A DNA stretch of 64,000 nt from Oxalobacteraceae bacterium (GTDB taxonomy: Bacteria; Pseudomonadota; Gammaproteobacteria; Burkholderiales; Burkholderiaceae_D). The notes under the pieces were generated by a model that was given only the letters and a program-made list of their open reading frames with translations, was not told where the DNA came from and made no database searches. The stretch is from assembly GCA_021299035.1 (NCBI GenBank), contig JAJTGD010000005.1, positions 48,437 through 112,436 of the forward strand. Direction: 5' to 3'. The position numbers and the translations under genes were made by a program. Each line of letters opens with the position of its first letter. Position 1 is the stretch's first letter. Of the stretch, positions 46,639 through 56,131 are shown piece by piece.

Positions 46639-46944
46639 TCAAATATCGTCGTCGTCAGACTTTCTTGGCTTGCCATCCACATCACTGATACGCATACGCT
46701 TGCGGCGGTCGCCCATCAACTCGCGCAATTCGCGAATACTCAGGTCGGTCACTTCGTGCATGCGGATCAAAAGGGATGCGCCCACCGGTAAGGTGCGGTG
46801 GCGAATTTTGCTGATCACAGGCGGTCGGACTTCAAGCGCGCGCGACAATGCCGCATCGTTCTTCAAACCGAGCTTCTGGATCAACGCGTCAAGCAAACGA
46901 TTCGGATCGTAGCCTTCTTGCGATACCAGAGGATGCTTTTCCAT
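46639..46944 (-). CDS. Small HTH-like protein
   Basis: 101 residues. The middle reads like an XRE-type helix-turn-helix (LGLKNDAALSRALEVRPPVI, SKIRHRTLPVGASLLIRMHE) and the tail is acidic (KSDDDDI). Likely a DNA-binding regulator of unknown target. It converges with DUF3429. A short dyad CTTGT-CTTA-ACAAG (47109-47122) lies upstream in an AT-rich region. Confidence 0.6.
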   Translation of the reverse strand: MEKHPLVSQEGYDPNRLLDALIQKLGLKNDAALSRALEVRPPVISKIRHRTLPVGASLLIRMHEVTDLSIRELRELMGDRRKRMRISDVDGKPRKSDDDDI

Positions 46945-47266
46945 TACGTCTCTCCCCTAGGAATTTTTGAGTCAACGGCCTCTGGTTTAATTTCTCGAAC
47001 CATTGCCCCAGTGCAATTACTGTAATGCTAATTTATATGTCATCGCAACAACATTTTCAAGGGGTTCAAGGAAATTTGCCCGTAATAAAGATACTTTTTT
47101 TTAAAATACTTGTCTTAACAAGAACAAATAGCGCCCCTATCAGCAAAAATCCTTCAAAAACAAGCTATTGCATTTTTGACTAGACTAAGTCGGGGGCGCC
47201 TCGCCGCCATCAGGTCGACCCGCGCCAACACCGCCGGGCAGCCAGATGCCCGGCAAACGCCATCTG
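46945..47266. promoter_or_regulatory. AT-rich gap upstream of the HTH gene
   Basis: AT-rich non-coding stretch. It holds the dyad CTTGT-CTTA-ACAAG (47109-47122) and, next to the dctP stop, the stem GCCGGGCA/TGCCCGGC (47233-47254), a possible 3'-end hairpin without a T run. No gene seen. Confidence 0.4.
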
Positions 47267-48286
47267 TTATTTGCAGGCGGCTCGAGCCTCTTCCAGCAGT
47301 CGCTTGCCGTCGAAGCCTCTTGCGTTCATATCTTTGACCCACTCATCGTCGATGAGGCTAGTAGCTGTAACCCAACGCTTCAGCTCAGCCTCTGGCAAAA
47401 CATAAATCGTGTTCTTGCGTTGTTCTGCGCTCTTGCGACCGGGTGCAGCATCCTCGGCAAATAATTTACCGACCCAAGCAGATGCATCGGCGCCGCTGTT
47501 GTTATCGATAACTTTTTTCAGATCAGGCGCAAGGCTGTCATATTTCGCCTGGTTCATCGCAAAGATGAACACGACGTTCAGCATTTGCGCCGCACCTGCA
47601 GGCGACTCGGTATGAAACTTGGTGATTTCCTCAAATTTCATCGAGGGCACGACCTCCCAAGGAATCAATGCACCGTCGATCACACCCTTGGAGAGCGCCT
47701 CAGCTGCCTGAGGCAATGGCATCGGCACCGGCGTTGCCCCAAGTGCAGCGACCATCTTGGTACCCAGACGCGTGGGCGCACGCACTTTCATGCCCTTCAA
47801 ATCTTCGAGGACTTTCACGGGCCGCTTGGTCGTATTGAGCAATGCGCCATCGTGAACATGAAACAAAAGCGGCTTAACACCTTTGAATTCGGCAGTCGCA
47901 TTTTTCATCGAGTAGTACCACAGGCCGCGGCTGGCACGCTCGGAATCATTCACCATGAAAGGTAGTTCGAAGGCTTCCGACACCGGAAAACGTCCTGCCT
48001 GGTAACCCGGTACGGTCCAGATAATGTCGGCAACACCATCCTTGGCTTGATCAAATAACTGCTGTGGCGTGCCGCCCAGTTGCATGGACGGATAGATCTG
48101 GCATTTCAATTTACCCGCGGATTCCTTGGCAATCTTTTCGCACCACGGCACGATAAAGCGCGCATGGGTGGTCGATGCCGGCGGCAGGAAATGGTGCACC
48201 TTTAAGGTGATGGTCTGCGCCGAAGCACTTGTCGCCAGCGATGCCAGCAAGATGAAACAAAGATGCCGGAAGTAGCGCAATGCCAT
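47267..48286 (-). CDS. dctP: TRAP transporter substrate-binding protein (DctP family)
   Basis: 339 residues from the ATG at 48286, preceded by AGGAGG. A signal peptide ends near TSASAQ. The DctP pattern is clear: LKVHHFLPPASTTHARFIVP, IYPSMQLGGTPQQLFDQAKD, and the arginine/carboxylate-binding region LKGMKVRAPTRLGTK. It binds an organic acid in the periplasm. Ligand unknown; aromatic or dicarboxylic acids are possible given the box cluster nearby. It is the last gene of a dctQ-dctM-dctP transcript. Confidence 0.9.
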   Translation of the reverse strand: MALRYFRHLCFILLASLATSASAQTITLKVHHFLPPASTTHARFIVPWCEKIAKESAGKLKCQIYPSMQLGGTPQQLFDQAKDGVADIIWTVPGYQAGRFPVSEAFELPFMVNDSERASRGLWYYSMKNATAEFKGVKPLLFHVHDGALLNTTKRPVKVLEDLKGMKVRAPTRLGTKMVAALGATPVPMPLPQAAEALSKGVIDGALIPWEVVPSMKFEEITKFHTESPAGAAQMLNVVFIFAMNQAKYDSLAPDLKKVIDNNSGADASAWVGKLFAEDAAPGRKSAEQRKNTIYVLPEAELKRWVTATSLIDDEWVKDMNARGFDGKRLLEEARAACK

Positions 48287-48311
48287 GGGATCCTCCTGTG
48301 GGGTATGTGAA

Positions 48312-49640
48312 TTAGTTACCGAAAGTATGAACAAGGTAAAGCGACACGACCGGGAAAAACACCAGCAGCAGAATACGCACTAAATCCGAAGCAAGGAAGG
48401 GTAATACACCCTTGAAAGTCTCCATCACAGGAACGTCTTTCGCAATACGGTTAATGATGTAAATATTCATTCCGACCGGCGGGTGGACCAGACCGATCTC
48501 GACCACCATTAACGCCAGTATCCCGAACCAAATTGATTTGTCGGCGGGCGTCATACCGGCAAATTCGAGCCCCATCACGATCGGATAAAAAATCGGAATC
48601 GTCAGCAGAATCATCGCCAGCGAATCCATCACACAACCGAGAAAAATATAGATCAGCAGTATGGCAAAGATCACCGACAAGGGCGGCAATCCGCTATCCT
48701 GAACCCAGCTTGCCAGCTCTGCGGGCATTTGCGTCAGTGCCAACCCGGAGTTCAACATATCGGCACCCAAAAGCACCAAAAAAATCATCGCTGTTGCCTG
48801 GGCCGTACCGAGTATGCTGTTCAAGATACCTTCAAAACGCATACCGTTAAGCACCGCAATAATGCCGCAGGCTGCCGCACCAATCGACGCGGCTTCGGTG
48901 GGGTTGGCCCAGCCGCCGTAGATGCCCACGATCACCACCAGAAACACCAACAAGATGGGTAACACACCGGCCAGCGTCTTGAGTGCAATCGGCAACGGGA
49001 CGCGTTCGCCCGCCGGGCCTGCCTCTGGCTTCAGTGTGACGACGATACGGATCACGATCATGTAGCCGATCATCGCGATCAGTCCGGGAATGACTGCGGC
49101 CATGAAAAGCTTGCCAATGGATTCCTGCGTCAGCACCGCATAAATCACCAATGGCACCGAGGGTGGAATCATGATGCCGAGCGTGCCACCGGCGGCGAGC
49201 GCGCCGGTCGCGAGCGAACCCGCGTAGTTATAACGACGTAACTCAGGTAATGCGACCTGCCCCATGGTGGCTGCTGTTGCCAGCGAGGAGCCGCAAATTG
49301 CGCCGAATGCCGCGCATGCGCCGACCGAGGCCATCGCAACACCTCCGCGCCAATGCCCTACAAAACTATTGACGCAATTGAACAGCGCGCGCGAGAGACC
49401 GCCATGCGTCGCGAACTGTCCCATCAGCATAAACAAGGGAATCACGGCAAGGTCGTAATTGGAGAAGCGCGCGTAGGCGATATTTTTCAAGGTGGCCAAT
49501 AGCGGTAGCGACTGGTAGTCATTCATTACAACGAAACCAGCACTACCGATGATGAACATCGCGATGCCGATGTGCACTCGAAGTGCGAGCAGCACGAGTA
49601 GTAGGGCAAACATGACAAGACCAATGCTCATGCCACTCAT
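48312..49640 (-). CDS. dctM: TRAP transporter large permease (DctM family)
   Basis: 442 residues with about 12 hydrophobic segments. Family landmarks are FMLMGQFATHGGLSRALF, the GSSLATAATMGQVALPEL segment and GTLGIMIPPSVPLVIYAV. It forms the sodium-driven import channel with DctQ. It overlaps dctQ by four bases (ATGA) and precedes dctP by 25 bp. Confidence 0.95.
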   Translation of the reverse strand: MSGMSIGLVMFALLLVLLALRVHIGIAMFIIGSAGFVVMNDYQSLPLLATLKNIAYARFSNYDLAVIPLFMLMGQFATHGGLSRALFNCVNSFVGHWRGGVAMASVGACAAFGAICGSSLATAATMGQVALPELRRYNYAGSLATGALAAGGTLGIMIPPSVPLVIYAVLTQESIGKLFMAAVIPGLIAMIGYMIVIRIVVTLKPEAGPAGERVPLPIALKTLAGVLPILLVFLVVIVGIYGGWANPTEAASIGAAACGIIAVLNGMRFEGILNSILGTAQATAMIFLVLLGADMLNSGLALTQMPAELASWVQDSGLPPLSVIFAILLIYIFLGCVMDSLAMILLTIPIFYPIVMGLEFAGMTPADKSIWFGILALMVVEIGLVHPPVGMNIYIINRIAKDVPVMETFKGVLPFLASDLVRILLLVFFPVVSLYLVHTFGN

Positions 49641-50179
49641 GCTGCACTCCTGCTGGCGCGCCAGTAGACAGCCGCGTTATAGAAACCAGCGAGCGCAAGC
49701 AGCAAGAAACTCGGTACCAGTGCAGCGACAACTGTCCACACCGGCCACAGTAGCATCATCGAGGCCTCGCCGGCCTCGCGTAGCGAAAGTGCGCCAACGC
49801 CGGTGCGCCATGCGACCAGCAGCGCAACCAGGGCTAACAGAAGATGGGATACCGCATCCAGCTTGTGCTTGGCGTGTTGCGGCAGTCGGGTGGTGAAGAA
49901 ATCCACACGTAGGTGATGGCGCTCCATCTCGCAGTACGGCAGCATCGCTGCGGCGGCTACTGCGCCGATCATCTGCATCATTTCTATATCGCCGGTAATC
50001 GGTGCTGAGGCAAGTTTGCGCCCTACGATGGAAACCAGCGACATCAACACCAGCGCGATAAATCCAACACCGCCGAGAACGGCAAAGCCTTTGCTTGCCG
50101 CATGAACACGCTGACCCCACGGGCCGAGCGCGGGTTCGTTTGACGCCTCCGATGCGTCGCCGAGCGCCACGTCCTGCAT
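49637..50179 (-). CDS. dctQ: TRAP transporter small permease (DctQ family)
   Basis: 180 residues with four membrane helices. MQMIGAVAAAAMLPYCEMER and the following HHLRVDFFTTRLP are DctQ landmarks. An acidic ~25-residue N-terminus precedes helix 1. First gene of the TRAP operon; it couples with DctM. Confidence 0.92.
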   Translation of the reverse strand: MQDVALGDASEASNEPALGPWGQRVHAASKGFAVLGGVGFIALVLMSLVSIVGRKLASAPITGDIEMMQMIGAVAAAAMLPYCEMERHHLRVDFFTTRLPQHAKHKLDAVSHLLLALVALLVAWRTGVGALSLREAGEASMMLLWPVWTVVAALVPSFLLLALAGFYNAAVYWRASRSAA

Positions 50180-50345
50180 TACGTCTCCTCGTTATACGAG
50201 CTTAAGCCCACTATTTTGTGCCGACATCATAACCGCACTGAGCAAAGACTTGTCATTTCGGTCAGGCTTGACCCTCGGGCCAGCTGACGCGTTTGTAATG
50301 ATTCCGGTAACATCAACGTTGAAGTTCGCATGACATGGAGACCTC

Positions 50346-50783
50346 ATGAGGCGCCTTTTTACCATTGTCTTTTTGTTGTCGGCGCTGCCTGCTTCAGCGC
50401 AGGCGCCTGATTGGCAACTGATATCGCAATCCGGAACTCGCGGCCAAGTGATTAACTGGTACGTGGATGCGGGCAGTATCGTCCGCACCGATCAATACCT
50501 GCGCGCCGTGCTACGCACCTCATGGTCCGCACCGCAGTACGCCCCCGATCAAACCGCCTACCAGTCATCCACTTACCTGAATTATTTTGACTGTGGCAAG
50601 CGGATGATTGCCTACACTGGCAATGCCTACTTCACCACCATCGAGCCGGGCGGGGCACCAGTGCACGAAGAACCGGAGCTACCACTCTCGCAGCTCAGCT
50701 TTCAGGAAGTAAGACCTGGCTCAGCCGGTGAAACAAGACTCGACTTTGTGTGCAAGTTCCGCTCCAAGCAGTTTATGACGTAG
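50346..50783 (+). CDS. Surface-adhesin protein E-like secreted protein
   Basis: 145 residues with a signal peptide ending at ASAQ. The WQLISQSGTRGQVINWYVDA start, the YLNYFDCGKRMI strand and the final DFVCKFR give two cysteines that likely form a disulfide. This pattern fits the surface-adhesin protein E family, whose members in most bacteria have no proven adhesin role. It ends at a bidirectional terminator shared with efp. Confidence 0.65.
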   Translation: MRRLFTIVFLLSALPASAQAPDWQLISQSGTRGQVINWYVDAGSIVRTDQYLRAVLRTSWSAPQYAPDQTAYQSSTYLNYFDCGKRMIAYTGNAYFTTIEPGGAPVHEEPELPLSQLSFQEVRPGSAGETRLDFVCKFRSKQFMT

Positions 50784-50786
50784 CAT

Positions 50787-50818
50787 AAAAAAACCGCAGA
50801 CCAAGCTGCGGTTTTTTA
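50787..50818. terminator. Bidirectional intrinsic terminator
   Basis: AAAAAACCGCAG-ACCAAG-CTGCGGTTTTTT between the converging adhesin-E-like gene and efp; A and T runs on both sides let it serve both strands. Confidence 0.9.
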
Positions 50819-50840
50819 TAGTTGAGCCGTTCAGGTCAGA

Positions 50841-51395
50841 TCAAACCCGGCGCTTGTACTCACCCGTACGCGTATCGATTTCGATTTTGTCGCCCTGATC
50901 AACAAACAGCGGCACCGACACCTCGAACCCAGTCGCAATTTTCGCTGGCTTCAATACCTTGCCGGAGGTGTCGCCTTTCACTGCAGGCTCGGTGTAGGTG
51001 ATCTCGCGCACAACGGTAGTGGGCAACTCGACCGAGATGGCTTTGCCGTCGTAAAAGACCGCCTCGCATGCCATGCCATCTTCGAGATAGTGAATTGACT
51101 CACCCATGTTCTCGGATTCGACCTCGTATTGGTTGTACTCACCGTCCATGAACACATAGAGTGGATCAGCAAAGTAGGAGTAAGTGACTTCCTTACGGTC
51201 CAGCACGACGATATCGAATTTTTCGTCGGAACGGTACACCGCCTCCTGGGCTGCTGCCGTCAGCAGGTTTTTCATTTTCATTTTGACGACAGAAGCGTTG
51301 CGGCCCGATTTCGAAAACTCGGATTTGACAACGACCTGCGGCTGACCGTTCAGCATGAATACATTGCCGACGCGGAGTTCTTGTGCGGTTTTCAT
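50841..51395 (-). CDS. efp: Elongation factor P (Arg32 type)
   Basis: 184 residues from the ATG at 51395. EF-P relieves ribosome stalling at polyproline. The KOW-like N-domain loop reads SKSGRNASV with Arg32 at its tip, not Lys34 as in E. coli. Arg32-type EF-P is activated by rhamnosylation by EarP, encoded immediately upstream on the same strand. The C-terminal [17 protein letters not shown] is standard. Confidence 0.97.
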   Translation of the reverse strand: MKTAQELRVGNVFMLNGQPQVVVKSEFSKSGRNASVVKMKMKNLLTAAAQEAVYRSDEKFDIVVLDRKEVTYSYFADPLYVFMDGEYNQYEVESENMGESIHYLEDGMACEAVFYDGKAISVELPTTVVREITYTEPAVKGDTSGKVLKPAKIATGFEVSVPLFVDQGDKIEIDTRTGEYKRRV

Positions 51396-51485
51396 AATAA
51401 TGACGAGAGAGTTCGAGGATAGTTCTTCTCCGAGCAAGGCTTATTGATGTCTCAATCAACGCTCGGATATCAAGAGCGGCGGATT

Positions 51486-52583
51486 TTACCCGATTTCCCT
51501 CGCAAATTCGATTAAGCCGGTCGCGAGTTCGCCGCTCGAACCGAGCTGTTGCTGCCAGACGTGGGCATGCGCTTTCAATACTGGCAAGCTCGCCATCAGG
51601 CCCCGCCAATCAGGGGCATGTTGATCTTCACCATTCCACCACTTTGAAAACTGCCGCATTACGCCGGCGTAGACCGGATCTAGCGACTCGCCATACAGCG
51701 CTAAAAATGCATCCAGCTTGGGCAAGTGGGCACGATCCGCTTGTGGGTAGAGTTGCCATACCATCGGCTGCGCGGCCCACTGTGCGCGTGAAGCACTATC
51801 TTCACCGCGCACGAAATTTAAATCGCAACTCCACAGTACTTGGTCGTAGTCATCAGGTTCCAGAAATGGGATTCCTTGCAGCGTGAGCGTCCCTTGCGTC
51901 GATGTTCGACCCATCGCGGGGGCGAGTGGCGTGACGCCCTCAGGCACCAGACACAGAATCGGCGGACCACTCTGCATGGCGTAAAAGAGTGATTCAATCG
52001 GCGCCGATGGATAGCAGAACAGCGATACCAAGCGCGTATCAGGTGCAATCGTCACACCAAGCTGCGACAGAAACTGCGCGCGCGCTGCATCATCGAAATC
52101 GTCACGTTGCTCGAGCAGATCAAACTCTCGCAGCAAGCCGCCAGTACGACGCGTAAAACCGGGAAAATAAAAATGCTCTACCAACGGCAGTCGCGGATGC
52201 GGCGAGGGCAAGCCGTGACTGCGCTCAACCCAGTGCTCGGCCGACAAGTACTCGAGATTGATCCACACCGGTGCTGGCGTCGTTTCTGCCATCTTCTGTA
52301 GCGCGGACTCGGGCAGCCGACAGCCGAACGCAGCGATCACCAGATCCGCTTCTGGCTCAGCCGCCACCGACCATTGGCGAAGCAAAAAGCCGTCGAGCAA
52401 CTGCGTCTCGAGGGACAGATCAATTGCCGGGCGCAACCGCTTTAGTCGCGATAGGTCGTCAACCCAGAGTGTCACGCGCAAGCCAAGACGCGCCATCAGA
52501 CGCGCCAGACGCCAGCAAACACCGGCGTCTCCGAAGTTATCCAGCACCTGACAAAAAATGTCGACGGCGCGCACCTCGCGCAT
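51486..52583 (-). CDS. earP: EF-P arginine rhamnosyltransferase EarP
   Basis: 365 residues. EarP transfers rhamnose from dTDP-rhamnose to EF-P Arg32. The start FCQVLDNFGDAGVCWRLAR includes Asp15 and Asp19; the C-terminal half has FVRGEDSASRAQWA with Glu261, the region reported as catalytic. GT-B-like fold, family DUF2331. It is 90 bp upstream of efp, and efp encodes the matching Arg32, so the pair is coherent. Confidence 0.95.
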   Translation of the reverse strand: MREVRAVDIFCQVLDNFGDAGVCWRLARLMARLGLRVTLWVDDLSRLKRLRPAIDLSLETQLLDGFLLRQWSVAAEPEADLVIAAFGCRLPESALQKMAETTPAPVWINLEYLSAEHWVERSHGLPSPHPRLPLVEHFYFPGFTRRTGGLLREFDLLEQRDDFDDAARAQFLSQLGVTIAPDTRLVSLFCYPSAPIESLFYAMQSGPPILCLVPEGVTPLAPAMGRTSTQGTLTLQGIPFLEPDDYDQVLWSCDLNFVRGEDSASRAQWAAQPMVWQLYPQADRAHLPKLDAFLALYGESLDPVYAGVMRQFSKWWNGEDQHAPDWRGLMASLPVLKAHAHVWQQQLGSSGELATGLIEFAREIG

Positions 52584-52759
52584 GGTTCTGCCCCTGACTG
52601 AAAACGCGCCAGCCTACGCAGCGCGGCGGCGAAAAGCAATCCAGACCACAAAAATTGCCGGGCCAACAACTTGAGTGTTGAAACCGATAGTCGTTAAATA
52701 TTTTCTAACGGTAACAATTTCAGCTGGAATGACGCATTATTGAGTTTTTCCATCAAGCA

Positions 52760-54172
52760 ATGCTCATGTACCAAGAGAGTGACCCTCCCGAACGGCAGCA
52801 GACCCCGTTCGAAGCCTCCGTCATACCCCTACCAACGCGGGCAGTCGATCGCTATCGAGCGCGTAGGCGCGCGTACGTTTCGGTGCGCGTCAAATTCATG
52901 ATCGCCATGGTGGTCGGCATTAGCTGGTTGTGGCTGAGCGTTGTATTAGCTGATCCTTGGGCCGAAGCACTAGCAGATGCTGTTGGACCGACACTGGCAT
53001 GGACCATCATCGCCGGCATCGCGCTGATTCCGGGCTTCATGAATGCGTTCATGCTGTCGAGTCTGGCGATGGACAATCGTCCCGTCCGTAGCGCGCTGTT
53101 ACGTTATCCCGGTGTGAGCATCTTGGTAGCGGCCTATAACGAGGAAGACAACATCCTCAGCACGCTAGAGAGCATCGAGCGGCAACAGTACGCCGGGCCA
53201 TTGGAAGTTATCGTCGTGAATGATGGCTCGGGCGATGGTACTGCGGCGCTGGTGAGGCAGCAATTGCCGCATTACCCATGGCTGCAGTTAATCGACCTGC
53301 CAGGTAATGTTGGCAAGGCCAATGCACTGAACATCGCACTGGCGCAGGTTAAGCATGAAATCACCATCACCGTCGATGCCGACTCCTGGTTGTTCCGCGA
53401 TGCCTTGTCGAGCATTGTTGAGCGTTACATGCAAGATCCTCCAACTACGCGTTCAGTTGCTGGCGGCGTCATGGTACGCAATTCACGCGCGACGTGGATG
53501 ACACGTGCGCAGGAATGGGATTACTTTCATGGCATCGCCGCTATCAAGCGGGTCCAATCACTCTATCAAGGGACGATGGTGGCGCAAGGCGCCTTCTCGC
53601 TCTATGACACTAAAACCCTAAGAGAAATCGGTGGGTGGCCGGATTGCATCGGCGAGGACATCGTTCTTTCATGGAGCCTGCTGAAGGCTGGCTACCGAAT
53701 TGGTTACTGCGAAGACGCTCTACTGTTTACCAATGCACCCACCACACTGCTGCAGTTTTCAAGGCAGCGACGTCGCTGGTCACGCGGCATGATCGAAGCT
53801 TTCAAGCAGCACCCCGACATACTACGCATGCGCTCGCTGGCTAGCGCCTTTGTCTACTGGAATCTACTTTTCCCCTTCCTCGATCTGGTGTTCACCCTGG
53901 TCTTCATTCCGGGCATCGTGTTGGCGCTTTTTGGTTTCTTCTGGATTGTGGGCCCTATTACTCTGGCGCTTATACCGATGTCGATGGGAATGAACTATTT
54001 CATGTTCCGTATTGGACACCGTATGTTCGAACGTCTTGGGCTACGCGTACGTTTCAATCTCTCCGGTTTTTTCATCTATTCGCTGTTCTACAGTCTGATC
54101 ATGCAACCCGTATCACTCGCAGGCTATGCCGCAGAGATTCTGAATCTAAGAAAGTCGTGGGGAACCAAATGA
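52760..54172 (+). CDS. Processive family-2 glycosyltransferase (PgaC-like)
   Basis: 470 residues. Two N-terminal hydrophobic helices (~45-62, 80-102), a GT2 domain and three or so C-terminal membrane helices. Catalytic motifs are complete: DGSGDG (155-160), DAD (206-208), GED (298-300) and QRRRW (336-340), as in cellulose and poly-N-acetylglucosamine synthases. It probably polymerises and extrudes a polysaccharide. The next gene, an outer-membrane barrel, overlaps its stop (ATGA), suggesting export. The sugar is unknown. Confidence 0.88.
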   Translation: MLMYQESDPPERQQTPFEASVIPLPTRAVDRYRARRRAYVSVRVKFMIAMVVGISWLWLSVVLADPWAEALADAVGPTLAWTIIAGIALIPGFMNAFMLSSLAMDNRPVRSALLRYPGVSILVAAYNEEDNILSTLESIERQQYAGPLEVIVVNDGSGDGTAALVRQQLPHYPWLQLIDLPGNVGKANALNIALAQVKHEITITVDADSWLFRDALSSIVERYMQDPPTTRSVAGGVMVRNSRATWMTRAQEWDYFHGIAAIKRVQSLYQGTMVAQGAFSLYDTKTLREIGGWPDCIGEDIVLSWSLLKAGYRIGYCEDALLFTNAPTTLLQFSRQRRRWSRGMIEAFKQHPDILRMRSLASAFVYWNLLFPFLDLVFTLVFIPGIVLALFGFFWIVGPITLALIPMSMGMNYFMFRIGHRMFERLGLRVRFNLSGFFIYSLFYSLIMQPVSLAGYAAEILNLRKSWGTK

Positions 54173-55095
54173 AAGGATATGCAGCCGCACTACTAGTCTT
54201 CGGTGGATTGATATCGGCCGATACGCTCGCTGAACCTTGGGCAGCGGGGGGTGGCTATGTCCAATCGCATGACAGTGAAGGCTTCAGTAGTCGCCGACTC
54301 AGCGCAGAGGGCATTGCAAGCTACCAGCATCTTGATAACCGAATCGGTCTACGCTACACCGATCACCAGTTCAGCCAAGGCGACTGGCAGCGCAGCGGTC
54401 AACAGTTACGCTTGGTCGCACGCCGCACAAACCGAAAAACTACTGACGGCTGGAACACAGAGCTTGGGTGGCTTCAACAATCGACCCACCAACGAGTGAT
54501 ACTGGACAGCAGCTACCGACATACCTTCTCTGGCGGGTCAGCATTGGAGGTGTTCGCCAACCGCGATATCGTCGAGACGCGCACGGCACTGAACCAAGGT
54601 GTGTATTTCAACTTTGCGGGTGCCTCTGTGGATGTACCGGTTCACCCTCATGTCACATTGGTTGGTCTGGCAGGCTACCAGGGCTTCTCCGACGACAACC
54701 AGCGTCGGCATGTGCGCGGTCGAATCATCTGGCAGCCCTCGCTTGATCTCGGGCTGACGCTCCAATTGCGCTACCGATGGTTCGATAACAGCAAACTCGA
54801 TGTCGGGCGCGCCTACTTCAACCCGGAGCGTTACCAGGAAAGCATGATGGCCATTGGATGGCGGCAGCGTATGGGTGATTGGCGCAATACAGTGACCGCC
54901 GGCCTGGGATCTCAGCAGATCGCAGCCGAGGTCGCCACCCCCACCCAGCTACTGGAGTTATCCAGCGAAACCCAAGTCGAGCGCTACGCGCTACGTTTGC
55001 GGGCGGGCTACACGCGCGCGGCCGGCCCGACGGCAACCAACGACCCTGACTACTGGTATCGCTATCTTCTCGGCGAACTGGTGCTGCCATTCTGA
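54169..55095 (+). CDS. Outer-membrane beta-barrel protein paired with the glycosyltransferase
   Basis: 308 residues from the ATG at 54169, overlapping the upstream stop by four bases. Signal peptide ends near TLAEP. The rest is strand after strand of alternating residues (NRIGLRYTDHQFSQGDWQRS, LTLQLRYRWFDNSKLDVGRA) and ends LVLPF with a terminal Phe. It resembles YaiO-type barrels or the barrel part of PgaA. With the glycosyltransferase it likely forms a minimal exopolysaccharide synthesis and export pair. Family is approximate. Confidence 0.7.
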   Translation: MKGYAAALLVFGGLISADTLAEPWAAGGGYVQSHDSEGFSSRRLSAEGIASYQHLDNRIGLRYTDHQFSQGDWQRSGQQLRLVARRTNRKTTDGWNTELGWLQQSTHQRVILDSSYRHTFSGGSALEVFANRDIVETRTALNQGVYFNFAGASVDVPVHPHVTLVGLAGYQGFSDDNQRRHVRGRIIWQPSLDLGLTLQLRYRWFDNSKLDVGRAYFNPERYQESMMAIGWRQRMGDWRNTVTAGLGSQQIAAEVATPTQLLELSSETQVERYALRLRAGYTRAAGPTATNDPDYWYRYLLGELVLPF

Positions 55096-55364
55096 GACTG
55101 TTAACCCGGCCCAATACGCTCGGTTGAATGCTGGCGCATCGATAAAGTCTGCACCGCAAACCATAATGATCAGCCCAAGATGAGGCCCGCAGAACAATGC
55201 CTGTTTGATTGTCTCAGCCCCTGCGCTGTTGCTATCCTTTGTGGCGATCGTGATGAATGGCTAGCGCCGGGAGTGGGGCTGCGCCAGCGCGAGTTTGCCG
55301 TGGTTGCCATCCGCTGAACGCGCTGTTAGTCTGCGGGCATGAGTATCTTTTTTTGTTTTCATAA

Positions 55365-55778
55365 ATGAAAGCCGGATCCCACCTGAAAGGCCTCCAAGGC
55401 ATGGGCTCGGTGTTCGGCGTCGCCACGCGTATTGAGGGCACGGTACGCATTGAGGAAAGCGTGCGGATCGACGGCAAGATTGAAGGTAACCTTGACCAGC
55501 CAGATGGTAATGCGCGCTGGATCGTGATCGGACCGAAAGGCGAGGTTCATGGCGACATTCGCGCGCAAAATGTCAGTGTCGCGGGTAAAGTGTTTGGCAA
55601 TATCAGCGCGAGCGAGAGCATTGAATTGCTTGAGGGCTCTGAGGTGCGCGGCAATATCGTGCACAAGTCCATCAACGTAGAGCCCGGCGCAACCCTGCAT
55701 GGGCAACTGATCGCGAGCGAGAACGGCACCGTCGAACCCGCCGCTAATCAGGATCAAGGGCCTGAAATCACTGCGTGA
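55365..55778 (+). CDS. Bactofilin
   Basis: 137 residues. The core (~20-120) is a right-handed beta-helix repeat pattern (EGTVRIEESVRIDGKIEGNL, GDIRAQNVSVAGKVFGNISA, EVRGNIVHKSINVEPGATLH), the bactofilin hallmark. Short disordered ends flank it. Bactofilins polymerise without nucleotide and place cell-envelope enzymes. No M23 peptidase partner is next to it, which is often the case elsewhere. The gene lies 270 bp past the barrel gene. Confidence 0.93.
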   Translation: MKAGSHLKGLQGMGSVFGVATRIEGTVRIEESVRIDGKIEGNLDQPDGNARWIVIGPKGEVHGDIRAQNVSVAGKVFGNISASESIELLEGSEVRGNIVHKSINVEPGATLHGQLIASENGTVEPAANQDQGPEITA

Positions 55779-55779
55779 A

Positions 55780-56130
55780 TTGCGCTCAATTTTTTACGGC
55801 TGCCTTATACTCCGCGCGTCCTTAGCAAAACAAAGCATTTTCCGCAAGATTGATGAGCGCAACCCGCGCGTCCCGGTCGTGGTTGACAAATGGGAAGACA
55901 ATGTCCTGATCGCGCATGAAGATCAGACCCGGATTGACTCTCGCTTTATCGAGCAATACTTCTACAAAATCGAATTCGACAACGGCAACTTCTTGATGGC
56001 TAACGAGTACGTGACCAATAAAGGCCGCTACCTGACGCAAGAAGAGCTGAATATGGCAGACAAAAAGAAATACTCCTACTACCGTCCGAGACTGTTCAGC
56101 GAAAAAGGTCGTTGCACCTTCAAGCGCTGA
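55780..56130 (+). CDS. Hypothetical protein, start uncertain
   Basis: Up to 116 residues from a TTG at 55780, one base past the bactofilin stop; no ATG lies before NFLMANEY. The likely conserved part begins SIFRKIDERNPRVPVVVDKW and ends with a basic stretch. It is rich in charged and aromatic residues, with no signal peptide. A TATACT hexamer at 55806-55811 hints at a promoter inside the 5' part, so the true start may be later. Family not recognised. Confidence 0.5.
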   Translation: MRSIFYGCLILRASLAKQSIFRKIDERNPRVPVVVDKWEDNVLIAHEDQTRIDSRFIEQYFYKIEFDNGNFLMANEYVTNKGRYLTQEELNMADKKKYSYYRPRLFSEKGRCTFKR

Positions 56131-56131
56131 C

